DNA of 64,000 nucleotides from the NCBI RefSeq assembly GCF_030272615.1, contig NC_081412.1, positions 548,048,488 to 548,112,487 of the forward strand, given 5' to 3'. A model generated the notes under the pieces. That model searched no databases and was not told the origin of the DNA. It saw nothing but the letters and a program-made list of their open reading frames with translations. Every line of letters begins with the position of its first letter. The first letter of the stretch is position 1. The translations under genes were made by a program, and so were the position numbers. This DNA comes from Cryptomeria japonica. Its lineage: Eukaryota; Streptophyta; Pinopsida; Cupressales; Cupressaceae. Below, one piece after another: positions 61,501-64,000 of the stretch.

Positions 61501-62162
61501 ATATATTGGACACTAATGTCACTGATAATAACCAAGCTCTTACACCATATACGATCAACAATTCAACATTTTCATTGTGTAGGGCCGCTTTGAGATACTC
61601 TCCTTGTCAGGCTCTTTCTTGCTCACTGAGAATGGTGGAACACGAAGTAGAACTGGTGGGCTAAGTGTTTCATTGGCTGGTGCTGATGGCCGTGTTATTG
61701 GTGGAGGGGTGGCTGGAAATTTAATGGCAGCCAGTCCGGTGCAGGTAACATCAGAGGCATACATTTTTTATTTTTGTTTGTTATTTTTATTAGTTAATAT
61801 ATGCAACTTGCAACTTGCTGCAGGTGGTGGTAGGTAGTTTCATTTCAAATGGCCGAAAAGCTCAGGCTAAACCAGCAAATCTTGAGCCTTCCATTGGCCT
61901 GTTACAGGCCGGAAATTCTGGTGGTGTAGTAGCTCCCATCCCCCTTTCTAGAGGACCTATGAATGACTCCTTGGGAGCTAAATCTGGTGCTCCTAGTAAT
62001 CCTTTGTTGAATCAAGGTACTGGAGCTTCTATTGGTAACAATACTAGTCAGCAACAAGTTCGGAATGTTGCCAATTTTCAGTCCATGGGCTGGCCAGGCT
62101 CACAGTCTATGAGTGAAATAAGGCGTAATACAGACATCAATATCCCTTTGCCTGGTGGTTAA
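13106..62162 (+). CDS. AHL: AT-hook motif nuclear-localized (AHL) protein, five exons
   Basis: Spliced coding sequence 13106-13577, 15223-15290, 21534-21665, 61583-61744, 61824-62162 (1173 bp, 390 residues). AHL proteins are plant nuclear factors: AT-hooks grip the minor groove of AT-rich DNA, and the PPC/DUF296 domain makes trimers and binds other nuclear proteins. Visible here: poly-Gln at residues 20-26, a Ser/Ala/Pro-rich N-terminus, AT-hook RGRPRKYG at 107-114, a second hook RGRPPGS at 142-148, a PPC domain from about 158 to 285 (starting GEWLAGSAGVGFTPH and including GRFEILSLSGSF), and a Ser/Asn/Gln-rich tail. Two hooks and five exons fit the intron-containing clade B (type II) of the family. 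An in-frame TGA directly precedes the ATG, so this is the earliest start. All junctions follow GT-AG and join in phase. The gene looks intact. The exact family member cannot be named. Confidence 0.95.
13163..13183 (+). repeat. (CAG)7 coding microsatellite
   Basis: Seven perfect CAG codons give a Gln run at residues 20-26 of the AHL protein. An uninterrupted trinucleotide run in a coding exon is likely to vary in length among individuals. Confidence 0.95.
14167..14822. repeat. Direct duplication inside AHL intron 1
   Basis: About 255 bp at 14167-14430 recurs at 14568-14822, about 400 bp further on. Shared landmarks are ccagcata, gtaatacagtac, cacatgtagcg or acatgtagcg, gtagaaatctctaga, cagtattttatctaca and gcttccaaaaat. 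Several indels separate the copies. The remainder of intron 1 (13578-15222) shows nothing else. Confidence 0.75.
15223..15290 (+). CDS. AHL: AHL exon 2 (start of PPC domain)
   Basis: 68 bp, acceptor ctcccag at 15222, donor gtatgtg at 15291. It completes codon 158 (Gly) and codes residues 159-180, with the conserved stretch ending VITIATGE. It is short but unmistakable, because the reading continues exactly into exon 3. Confidence 0.95.
15291..17717. other. AHL intron 2, first part
   Basis: Non-coding and AT-rich. No transposon ends recognised. The longest frames (for example 15640-15936 minus) are low in complexity and are not supported. Confidence 0.55.
17718..17830. repeat. Imperfect inverted repeat in intron 2
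   Basis: An arm at about 17718-17757 (attgtc, then atttcaaatctctc, then tggatccatct) is matched in reverse complement at about 17792-17830 (agatggatcc, then gagagatttgaaat, then ggacaat), with some 35 bases between. Arms are about 40 bp with a few mismatches. It could be a MITE remnant or a chance foldback. No flanking duplication was identified. Confidence 0.6.
18405..18745. repeat. ATT-rich low-complexity tract
   Basis: About 340 bases made almost wholly of A and T in imperfect attatt and tattatt units. Short frames within it have no meaning. Confidence 0.8.
18746..19744. other. AHL intron 2, middle part
   Basis: Non-coding. No repeat boundary or gene recognised between the AT-rich tract and the hAT element. 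Confidence 0.5.
19753..20635 (-). mobile_element. Non-autonomous hAT element, 883 bp
   Basis: Terminal inverted repeats are CTAAGTTACCGGATTC at the left and CTAAGTGACCGATTC (complement) at the right. A perfect 8-bp direct repeat GGATAATC flanks the element at 19745-19752 and 20636-20643, the length typical of hAT insertions. Near one end is a GC-rich foldback centred near 19867. Near the other are copies of a GTACGG/GTACCC-type motif (20525-20625), as in subterminal transposase-binding arrays. It is related to 50535-51307 in opposite orientation and retains only a transposase tail. It lies in AHL intron 2. Confidence 0.92.
20207..20329 (+). pseudogene. hAT transposase C-terminal remnant
   Basis: The open frame ends in an acidic tail, DLDSSDEEHEY, closed by TAA. 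Such Ser/Asp/Glu tails are common at the C-terminus of plant hAT transposases. No dimerization domain or catalytic residue is present, so only the last few dozen codons survive inside the deletion derivative. Confidence 0.5.
20644..21533. other. AHL intron 2, last part
   Basis: Non-coding DNA between the hAT element and exon 3. A pyrimidine-containing stretch ending taccatatgcag provides the acceptor. Nothing else recognised. Confidence 0.55.
21534..21665 (+). CDS. AHL: AHL exon 3 (PPC domain core)
   Basis: 132 bp, residues 181-224, in phase at both ends. It encodes the family-conserved QQGPRAVCILSANG and VTLRQ segments. The acceptor is atatgcag. The donor GAG/GTTTGC is a poor match to the usual GTAAGT, notable because it starts a 39.9-kb intron. 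Confidence 0.95.
21666..23369. other. Start of the giant AHL intron 3
   Basis: Non-coding. Frames at 22666-22980 (minus) and 22817-22999 (plus) overlap each other and match nothing I recognise. No transposon boundary seen. Confidence 0.5.
23370..24237 (-). pseudogene. Ty3/gypsy protease remnant
   Basis: Read on the minus strand from about 24205 to 23930, an aspartic-protease-like frame starts with IVDNGSIMTML (the D-N-G-S position of the active-site loop). It continues through WKNLG and ends in a damaged LGR-type motif, the usual order in plant gypsy proteases. At least three in-frame stops interrupt it. Sequence down to 23370 is a plausible continuation but is not identifiable. This is a fossil of a minus-strand retrotransposon whose gag pieces lie at higher coordinates. 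Confidence 0.6.
24238..24741 (-). repeat. Probable solo LTR, 504 bp
   Basis: It begins TGTTGGGATATG and ends TTACACCAACA on the plus strand, so both orientations have TG...CA ends. On the minus strand a TATA-like CCTATATAAGC (complement of about 24397-24407) sits where an LTR promoter would. It separates the gypsy protease remnant from gag remains, as an insertion would. No 5-bp duplication is visible (taagt versus ctatg), so the boundaries or history are uncertain. Confidence 0.55.
24742..25414 (-). pseudogene. Ty3/gypsy gag remnant with zinc knuckle, copy 1
   Basis: On the minus strand (complement of about 25261-25310) a CCHC-type zinc knuckle can be read as QKCNKSGHFTRDC, with Phe where the first Cys should be. 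About 200 bp around it (25187-25386) is tandemly repeated. The second copy begins at 25387, is cut at 25414 by the insertion 25415-29316, and resumes at 29322. The upstream part 24742-25150 has no recognisable domain. Confidence 0.6.
25415..26319 (-). repeat. Left inverted arm (LTR end, minus orientation)
   Basis: Matches the reverse complement of 28389-29316 over nearly its whole length with small indels. The TATA-like TGTATAAGCC (complement, near 26285-26294) points toward 25415, so this arm reads as R-U5 of a minus-strand LTR. Confidence 0.75.
27070..27352 (-). repeat. Third copy of the LTR end
   Basis: Starts TGTTGATGTG and follows the left arm closely for about 280 bases, then diverges. 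The adjacent bases, read on the minus strand, are GAATTGGCGCTAGAAGG, which resembles a primer-binding site just outside an LTR end. This suggests an internal LTR/leader junction. Confidence 0.65.
28389..29316 (+). repeat. Right inverted arm (LTR end, plus orientation)
   Basis: Contains TTATATAAGCCCCGGCTC near 28420-28440 and ends ACACATCAACA at 29316. It is the inverted partner of 25415-26319. The leader-like stretch before it (27353-28388) contains a second TATA-like CTATATAAGG near 27495 and no recognised gene. Confidence 0.75.
29322..29753 (-). pseudogene. Ty3/gypsy gag remnant with zinc knuckle, copy 2
   Basis: The minus strand reads QKCNKCGHFTRDC (complement of about 29366-29410), again with Phe at the first zinc ligand. 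A further open stretch covers 29487-29753. It continues the repeat that was split by the insertion ending at 29316. The frame resumes at 30791 once the hAT element 29754-30782 is ignored. It is broken and non-functional. Confidence 0.6.
29754..30782. mobile_element. Non-autonomous hAT-type element, 1029 bp
   Basis: Terminal inverted repeats CATAGATGGAATACTTGC (left) and CATAGTTGAACGACTTGC (complement of the right end). A perfect 8-bp duplication ATTTGAAG lies at 29746-29753 and 30783-30790. Subterminal regions are full of CGAGTTTTTGGCGAGT-type motifs (29850-29880, 30700-30760). The interior has CT-rich DNA (30150-30310) and no transposase. The ends resemble those of 34319-46641, so both belong to one family. 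Confidence 0.9.
30791..31262 (-). pseudogene. Ty3/gypsy fragments: gag-like start and integrase tail
   Basis: Two pieces lie on the minus strand. From 30901 down to 30791 an acidic, Ser-rich frame continues into the gag remnant below 29753. From about 31262 to 31019 a frame with one stop reads VRWLSPFKIWEV, later NSKLKPY, resembling the C-terminal domain of gypsy integrases. The integrase tail next to a gag start suggests that two different gypsy copies abut here. Identification is by motif only. Confidence 0.45.
31263..33500. other. AHL intron 3 spacer, no gene
   Basis: Non-coding. Small frames (for example 33217-33489 plus) show no domain. The only structure noted is the pair of repeats at 32566-32816. 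Strings CAGGGACATTCC and CAGGGACATGG near 33336-33380 could mark the left end of the decayed hAT that follows, but no matching right end was found. Confidence 0.45.
32566..32816. repeat. Two-copy tandem duplication, about 116 bp
   Basis: Units at 32566-32680 and 32701-32816 share ttataat, agcac or agcat, atggctttcaag, cctgatca, ccttgga and tatca-gtgca landmarks in order. Confidence 0.7.
33501..34310 (+). pseudogene. Decayed hAT transposase gene, 5' part
   Basis: A frame from 33832 begins with a Gln/Ser/Glu-rich segment (SNSEGSESEE) like hAT N-termini. Near 34180-34310, with frame changes and stops, a BED-type zinc finger can be read: KYCDKLC, then VTRLHMEVDARVKGIPM. The gene then breaks at 34310, where the element 34319-46641 is inserted, and resumes at 46650 with the catalytic region. 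It has many stops and is non-functional. Confidence 0.6.
37023..37914. repeat. GGCGGACTTT minisatellite
   Basis: About 20 exact CGGACT cores and four one-base variants (TGGACT, CAGACT), spaced about 25-60 bases apart. They typically read cttgggcggactttg followed by a variable ctccacatg or gctcccacc linker. The last third is the most regular. The array is open for long stretches on both strands (for example 37132-37515 plus and 37566-37874 minus), which is a by-product of the repeat and not evidence of a gene. Confidence 0.9.
38158..38744. repeat. Five-copy tandem repeat, period about 117 bp
   Basis: Copies start at 38158, 38274, 38392, 38510 and 38628. Each runs from cctaaaat through tagggatttagc, gtcaaaacttgg, aagcaggtcagtgg, ccctaggtttgcatc and cgaaaaagcaaaaag. 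The first and last copies are the most diverged, the middle three nearly identical. Confidence 0.93.
39135..40265. other. Interior of the split non-autonomous hAT
   Basis: Own sequence of the 34319-46641 element between its two insertions. It holds a GC-rich stretch near 39375-39460, similar in kind to 30310-30360 of its relative, a repeated attattttctgagcattaga (39295 and 39750), and CGAGT-rich subterminal DNA at 40185-40265. The frame at 39776-40123 shows no domain. Confidence 0.6.
40266..41124 (+). repeat. 5' LTR of the copia element
   Basis: Starts TGTTGTTTGTAATTAGG and ends CTAAAAATAACA. A TATA-like TATAAATA lies at 40527-40534, a likely promoter for the element. Confidence 0.95.
41125..41136 (+). 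promoter_or_regulatory. Primer-binding site
   Basis: TGGTATCAGAGC directly follows the LTR end and is the standard plant copia site, complementary to the 3' end of initiator tRNA-Met. Confidence 0.93.
41217..45241 (+). pseudogene. Ty1/copia gag-pol polyprotein, broken
   Basis: The first ATG is at 41217. In order: gag; CCHC knuckle CFRCDKFGHYAKEC (41946-41987); protease with WLIDSGASKH (about 42099); an HHCC pre-integrase region (LWHRRLGHLH, CKSCAIGK); integrase core with the D, D and E positions (DLCGP, RSDNGGEY, NGVAERKNR); reverse transcriptase from about 43750 with QMDVKTAFLNG and YVDD (44262-44273); and RNase H with GYSDTEWAG and EAEYIAAS. Damage: TAG at 44082-44084, TGA at 44385-44387, a frameshift near 44866 and TAG at 44957-44959. 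The frame closes with TAA at 45239-45241. The frame is continuous to 44081, so decay is concentrated in the reverse transcriptase and RNase H part. Confidence 0.95.
45261..45652 (+). repeat. Array of eight covarying 27-nt hairpins
   Basis: Units at 45261-45287, 45324-45350, 45366-45392, 45429-45455, 45494-45520, 45539-45565, 45584-45610 and 45626-45652. Each has a 5' stem CCACC or CCATC, a central CTCTGCGGGCAATGTAA-type loop region, and a 3' stem GGTGG or GATGG. Units 1, 3 and 8 pair CCACC with GGTGG, and the other five pair CCATC with GATGG. No unit is mismatched. Between some units lies a second hairpin, ACTTCTC...GAGAAGT (45296-45312, 45401-45417, 45465-45481). The array lies between the polyprotein stop and the polypurine tract, so it would be in the element's RNA. 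Confidence 0.9.
45753..45765 (+). promoter_or_regulatory. Polypurine tract
   Basis: AATTAAGAGGGAG directly precedes the 3' LTR and would prime plus-strand synthesis. Confidence 0.85.
45766..46624 (+). repeat. 3' LTR of the copia element
   Basis: 859 bp, the same length as the 5' LTR, with about 30 substitutions by eye and no indel. TATA-like TATAAATA at 46027-46034. Confidence 0.95.
46650..48559 (+). pseudogene. Decayed hAT transposase gene, 3' part
   Basis: Continues the gene interrupted at 34310. Readable pieces, in several frames: DVIETSIANFFTPMP near 46745-46785, IIMDG (the first catalytic-region motif) ending at 46984, CVHALEYTLKDV near 47230-47270, DMFVCNHHA near 47315-47345, a dimerization-domain trace YSFI-SIKKNKLT near 48280-48320, and an acidic tail ending DAVLLDAD with TAG at 48557-48559. 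The order parallels the better kept transposase at 52359-54648. Numerous stops and shifts show long decay. Confidence 0.75.
48560..48866. other. 3' flank of the decayed hAT
   Basis: Should contain the 3' end of the old hAT element. No terminal inverted repeat could be paired with a left end near 33.3 kb. Confidence 0.35.
48867..49400 (+). repeat. Repeat copy with RNase H-like fragment
   Basis: Related to 56230-56760 through cctgtacgtcaatctcaat, acaattgcac, aactgattga, acgacc and acaatttaaagaatct landmarks. A short plus-strand frame (49046-49249) reads NNKVEALALLEGLEIARKA, typical of the RNase H-like domain of plant LINEs and related elements (the acidic E-ALL-GL helix). Only a fragment remains. 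Confidence 0.45.
49401..50526. other. AHL intron 3 spacer
   Basis: AT-rich non-coding DNA. Overlapping frames around 49357-49755 show no domain. Nothing else recognised. Confidence 0.5.
50535..51307 (+). mobile_element. Non-autonomous hAT element, 773 bp
   Basis: The left end CTAAGTTACCGGTTCC and right end (complement) CTCAGATACCGGTTCT form inverted repeats. A perfect 8-bp duplication ACATACAT lies at 50527-50534 and 51308-51315. Subterminal GGGTACGGGTACGGGTTC motifs lie at 50560-50630. A TA-rich tract follows at about 50630-50680. A near-perfect 60-bp-arm palindrome sits near the right end. It belongs to the family of 19753-20635, but in opposite orientation and with a different target. Confidence 0.93.
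51114..51236. repeat. GC-rich palindrome, 60-bp arms
   Basis: Arms 51114-51173 and 51177-51236 are reverse complements with three mismatches and a 3-base centre. This makes open frames appear on all sides (51045-51322), none of them credible. A shorter, weaker version exists at about 19808-19925 in the related element. Confidence 0.93.
51655..51800. repeat. GAGACG/CGTCTC subterminal array
   Basis: Many copies of GAGACG and its complement CGTCTC, in both orientations, within about 145 bases inside the left end of the hAT element. Short subterminal repeats of this sort are usual transposase-binding sites in plant hATs. The right end has GTCCCC-rich DNA but not the same dense array. Confidence 0.75.
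52102..52345 (+). other. Probable 5' leader intron of the hAT transposase
   Basis: A donor-like CACAAG/GTAGGG at 52102 and an acceptor-like GAAATGCAG at 52345, with a T-rich interior, lie just before the transposase ATG at 52359. Inside is an inverted repeat: about 52186-52236 (cctattcatctcaa, aaatgagatttgatgttga) against 52250-52290, with a 6-base extra stretch in the left arm. Not verified by transcripts. Confidence 0.45.
52359..54648 (+). pseudogene. hAT transposase (BED finger, DUF659, dimerization domain), broken
   Basis: Cut-and-paste transposase of the hAT superfamily. The start ATG is at 52359, followed by an acidic N-terminus (MSEDDMEIHSHSEND). Next come a BED zinc finger (CNICDTEW from 52644, then VNAHF and KHC), a DUF659-type region with VMDGWTNISHRPL (about 53229-53270), VVIDAAHVCRA and CCVHAMNNALKDM, and finally a dimerization domain with SSSATERNWSTYSFIH (about 54330-54390) and an acidic tail ending EEEFADD. 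Damage: TAG at 52986-52988, a frameshift near 53335-53345, TAG at 53576-53578 and a second frameshift near 54262-54275. It is much better preserved than the copy at 33.8-48.6 kb, to which it is related. Confidence 0.93.
55153..56100. other. AHL intron 3 spacer
   Basis: Non-coding. Frames at 55443-55715 and 55788-55985 show no domain. No boundaries recognised. Confidence 0.5.
56101..56760 (+). repeat. Duplicated unit with RNase H-like fragment
   Basis: A unit of about 155 bp (agcagcagcacta..., ctcaatataaatta, tttaatacaacaccca, ttgcac) occurs at about 56110-56230 and again at 56262-56375. Further on, near 56640-56710, the plus strand reads VIHFKWKSNQAADFTA, like the REGN-AADFLA motif at the end of RNase H-like domains of plant LINEs. 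It is related to 48867-49400. A non-LTR origin is inferred. Confidence 0.45.
57721..57833. repeat. Three-copy repeat, about 38 bp
   Basis: Units of the form gacacagactaggcat, then acaaa-atca, then ttgcatgaga, start at 57721, 57759 and about 57797. The third copy is partial. Confidence 0.75.
58191..58248. repeat. Two-copy 29-bp tandem repeat
   Basis: Units 58191-58219 and 58220-58248, each cattgg-tgaccaata followed by caaagattggc, differ at only two or three sites. The unit contains a short inverted pair (ttggt/accaa). Confidence 0.85.
58307..59780 (-). mobile_element. Probable solo LTR, 1474 bp
   Basis: The ends are TGTTGTCA and TGACAACA, flanked by a perfect 5-bp repeat GCTTT (58302-58306, 59781-59785). 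No internal region or second LTR is present. On the minus strand a TATA-like TCTATATAAAGG occurs near 58972-58983, consistent with a promoter. A roughly 50-bp tandem repeat lies in the part that would be U3. Solo LTRs arise by recombination between the two LTRs of an element. Confidence 0.8.
59420..59655. repeat. Tandem repeat, about 50 bp, five copies
   Basis: Repeating pattern of aacttgggaattt, cgggattccgggg, tcaaagaaggcaaaggcttagg, with point differences. It lies inside the solo LTR and keeps frames open on both strands without encoding anything recognisable. Confidence 0.88.
59786..61582. other. End of AHL intron 3
   Basis: Non-coding. Frames at 60934-61134 and 61272-61664 are chance openings; the latter runs through exon 4 in another frame. 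The intron ends ttcattgtgtag. Confidence 0.55.
61583..61744 (+). CDS. AHL: AHL exon 4 (PPC domain, second half)
   Basis: 162 bp, residues 225-278, in phase at both ends. Begins GRFEILSLSGSF and ends MAASPVQ, both family hallmarks. Acceptor tgtgtag, donor gtaaca. Confidence 0.95.
61824..62162 (+). CDS. AHL: AHL exon 5 (end of PPC domain and C-terminal tail)
   Basis: Residues 279-390 and TAA at 62160-62162. Starts VVVGSFISNG, the last strand of the PPC domain, then a Gly/Ser/Asn/Gln-rich tail without a known motif. The preceding intron is only 79 bp (61745-61823), in sharp contrast to the 39.9-kb intron before it. Confidence 0.95.
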   Translation: MVVGSFISNGRKAQAKPANLEPSIGLLQAGNSGGVVAPIPLSRGPMNDSLGAKSGAPSNPLLNQGTGASIGNNTSQQQVRNVANFQSMGWPGSQSMSEIRRNTDINIPLPGG

Positions 62163-64000
62163 CTAAGAACTTGAAGCTTTTAGAATCAGATTCCCCGGCT
62201 TAAGTATTGACCACTGTTTGATGATACCATCGACTTCAGAAGGACTAAAGGCTAGGTGTGAATTATCTTCTGCTCATTTTTAATTGTTGTTTAAAGTTCA
62301 TTAATTTGTGTGCACTTTTGAGAACTAACCCAGAAAAGATGTAATCCTTGGAGAACAGTTAAACCAGCTTAGCAAGCTGAACTCCATTATATTTGATGTA
62401 AAGCTAAAAAGCTATGATTGTAGTTTTAAATTGCTTTTGGATCACCGATGAGCTTGTTTTTTGCTCTTCAAAGGACTAACATTGCCATTCATAAGGCACA
62501 TGTTTGCTGGGGTCTATGTGGACGATGTATTCCCCTTAATTTATAAGTTGTGTTTATGATATTGCAGTTCATACAGAGCTGGGTTCATCAACTTTGATGA
62601 GCATCTGACTTATTTTACATGATCAAGGCACAACATTCACTAACTTGAATTAGTGAAAAATTCAATTCTGACTATGAACAGGTTGATAGATCAAGCTAGC
62701 TTCAGGTTAGCTTCGCAGCCACAGTCTAATTATTTTTAATCTTTCAAAAAAATGATAATCATAATTTTTTAACATCAAGTGTCTATATTTGAAATTTTCT
62801 CATTAAGACATTGTTAGCTTCTAAGCCATGGCCTGATTCTAAACTTCAAAAAAATGTTAATAATTTTTGAACATCAAATTTTGTTTATTTGAAATTAACT
62901 CAATTAAGAAATTTAGTAAAAAGGGATAAGCATAATGTGGGCGGTCAAGTCAATTTTTAGCATATTTATGAATCTAGAGATGTATAATTTTCTAATAAGG
63001 ACAAGTACTGCGATTCATTTGACCATCTTAGCTGGGGCTATAGTTTAGACTTGCAGCTCCTATTGACATTCTTACATCTACGAATGTTCGCCCAAATATT
63101 CTTGCCACTTGACGAGATCTGGGAAATATTTCAAGATGGTGGAAATGTTTTTTCATTTATAACCAATGGGAGTGAGTTATTGAGATATTATGTTTTAATC
63201 CCAAAAACAAATAAGAACAACTGTAACAGTAATTGAAACAATAAGGTAAATCAGATGCATTGGACACACTAACGAAAGGATTATTTAATTAAAACTGTAG
63301 TTCCATATTTTGTAAAATTGAAGAATAAATGTTAATTTTTTGTTGGTGATTTCGTTTTCTCTTGATGTTAATTCAATATTAAATTAGTAATTTTAATATT
63401 TGAAACTTGATACAAATATAGATTAAAGTAGCTGGGCAAGTTTCATAAAGGATCTTTTGGACATGTTTAGGCATATCATGGCTAAGAGCAAAATTGTGCT
63501 TGACAGATAACTGCAAATATCATTGACCATCAACCAATTATATTAAGTGTATAAAGCCATATGATATCACACGAGAATGTAACCTTATTTCATCTGACAC
63601 AGCACATGCTTCTTGCGATGTATGTAAATGAAATCTTTTTCTTGATCAATGGAATATTGCAGCTATCATATGAAGTTGGGTTCATCAACTTCGATGATCA
63701 TTTTCCTTCTGGTGTTTTATACGATTCATGCAAAAACATTAAGCAACTTGAGTTCACAGACAATACAGTTCTAACAAGGAATACATTGGCAGATTGTGCG
63801 GACATACGATGCTAGGCTCGAAGTCATGGCTTAGCTATTTCTGAATTTCCAAAGCAACACTGCACATGATTTGTCAAATGTCAAAGTTTCTGTTTTTAGA
63901 ATAATTATCTATTTAGGTAAAAACGAATTCACATGGTGTGGGACAGGGCCTAAATTTGGTAGTCAACCCTGATTGTCCAGCAAATTTTTCTTGATGGTTA
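62163..64000. other. 3' untranslated region and downstream DNA
   Basis: No canonical AATAAA close to the stop; the nearest noted is at 63324-63329. Two similar blocks, 62567-62665 and 63661-63760, each follow an attgcag acceptor-like string and share gttgggttcatcaactt-gatga and aaca-t-a-aacttga landmarks. They could be untranslated exons or copies of an old repeat. The 84-codon frame at 63561-63815 runs through the second block and has no known domain. Confidence 0.35.

Noticed and set aside
61272-61664. 130-codon frame ahead of AHL exon 4
   Set aside because: It crosses the exon 4 acceptor and reads the exon in the wrong frame. The AHL reading is decisive.

Overview
The window looks like nuclear DNA of a seed plant with a very large, transposon-filled genome, most likely a gymnosperm (conifer type). 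This is inferred from the intron sizes, the many LTR retrotransposon and hAT remains, the SINEs and the low gene density. The species cannot be named from the sequence.

Only one host gene is well supported. It is an AT-hook nuclear-localized (AHL) gene on the plus strand with five coding exons: 13106-13577, 15223-15290, 21534-21665, 61583-61744 and 61824-62162. Together they encode 390 residues: a poly-Gln tract, two AT-hooks and one PPC/DUF296 domain. The introns are 1.6, 6.2, 39.9 and 0.08 kb. The 39.9-kb third intron holds most of what is interesting in the window.

Layout. 1-13.1 kb: AT-rich upstream DNA with tandem duplications, two tRNA-derived SINEs (5727-5972 and 7991-8252, both minus strand) and a TA microsatellite. 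13.1-21.7 kb: exons 1-3, with a 0.88-kb non-autonomous hAT element in intron 2 (19753-20635, 8-bp target duplication GGATAATC). 23.4-31.3 kb: minus-strand Ty3/gypsy debris (protease, gag zinc knuckle, integrase tail). It is interrupted by a 0.5-kb LTR, by a 3.9-kb insertion with 0.9-kb inverted arms (25415-29316, duplication GGTCC) and by a 1.0-kb hAT-type element (29754-30782, duplication ATTTGAAG). 33.5-48.6 kb: a four-member nest. A decayed hAT transposase gene is split by a 1.29-kb non-autonomous hAT (34319-46641, ATATAGAT), which is itself split by an LTR-type element (34464-39129, GGTAG) and by a complete Ty1/copia element (40266-46624, 859-bp LTRs, CGAGT). 50.5-55.1 kb: a second copy of the intron-2 hAT family (50535-51307, ACATACAT) and a complete but broken hAT with its transposase gene (51561-55144, CAAAATTC). 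58.3-59.8 kb: a probable solo LTR (58307-59780, GCTTT). 61.6-62.2 kb: exons 4-5 and the stop codon.

All the mobile genes carry stops or frameshifts, so nothing here looks able to move on its own. The least ordinary signals are an array of eight hairpins with paired stem changes in the 3' untranslated part of the copia element, the inverted-arm LTR-type insertion, and the nested insertion history, each level of which is dated by its own target duplication. All boundaries, repeat counts and identities were read by eye; no alignment or search was run.
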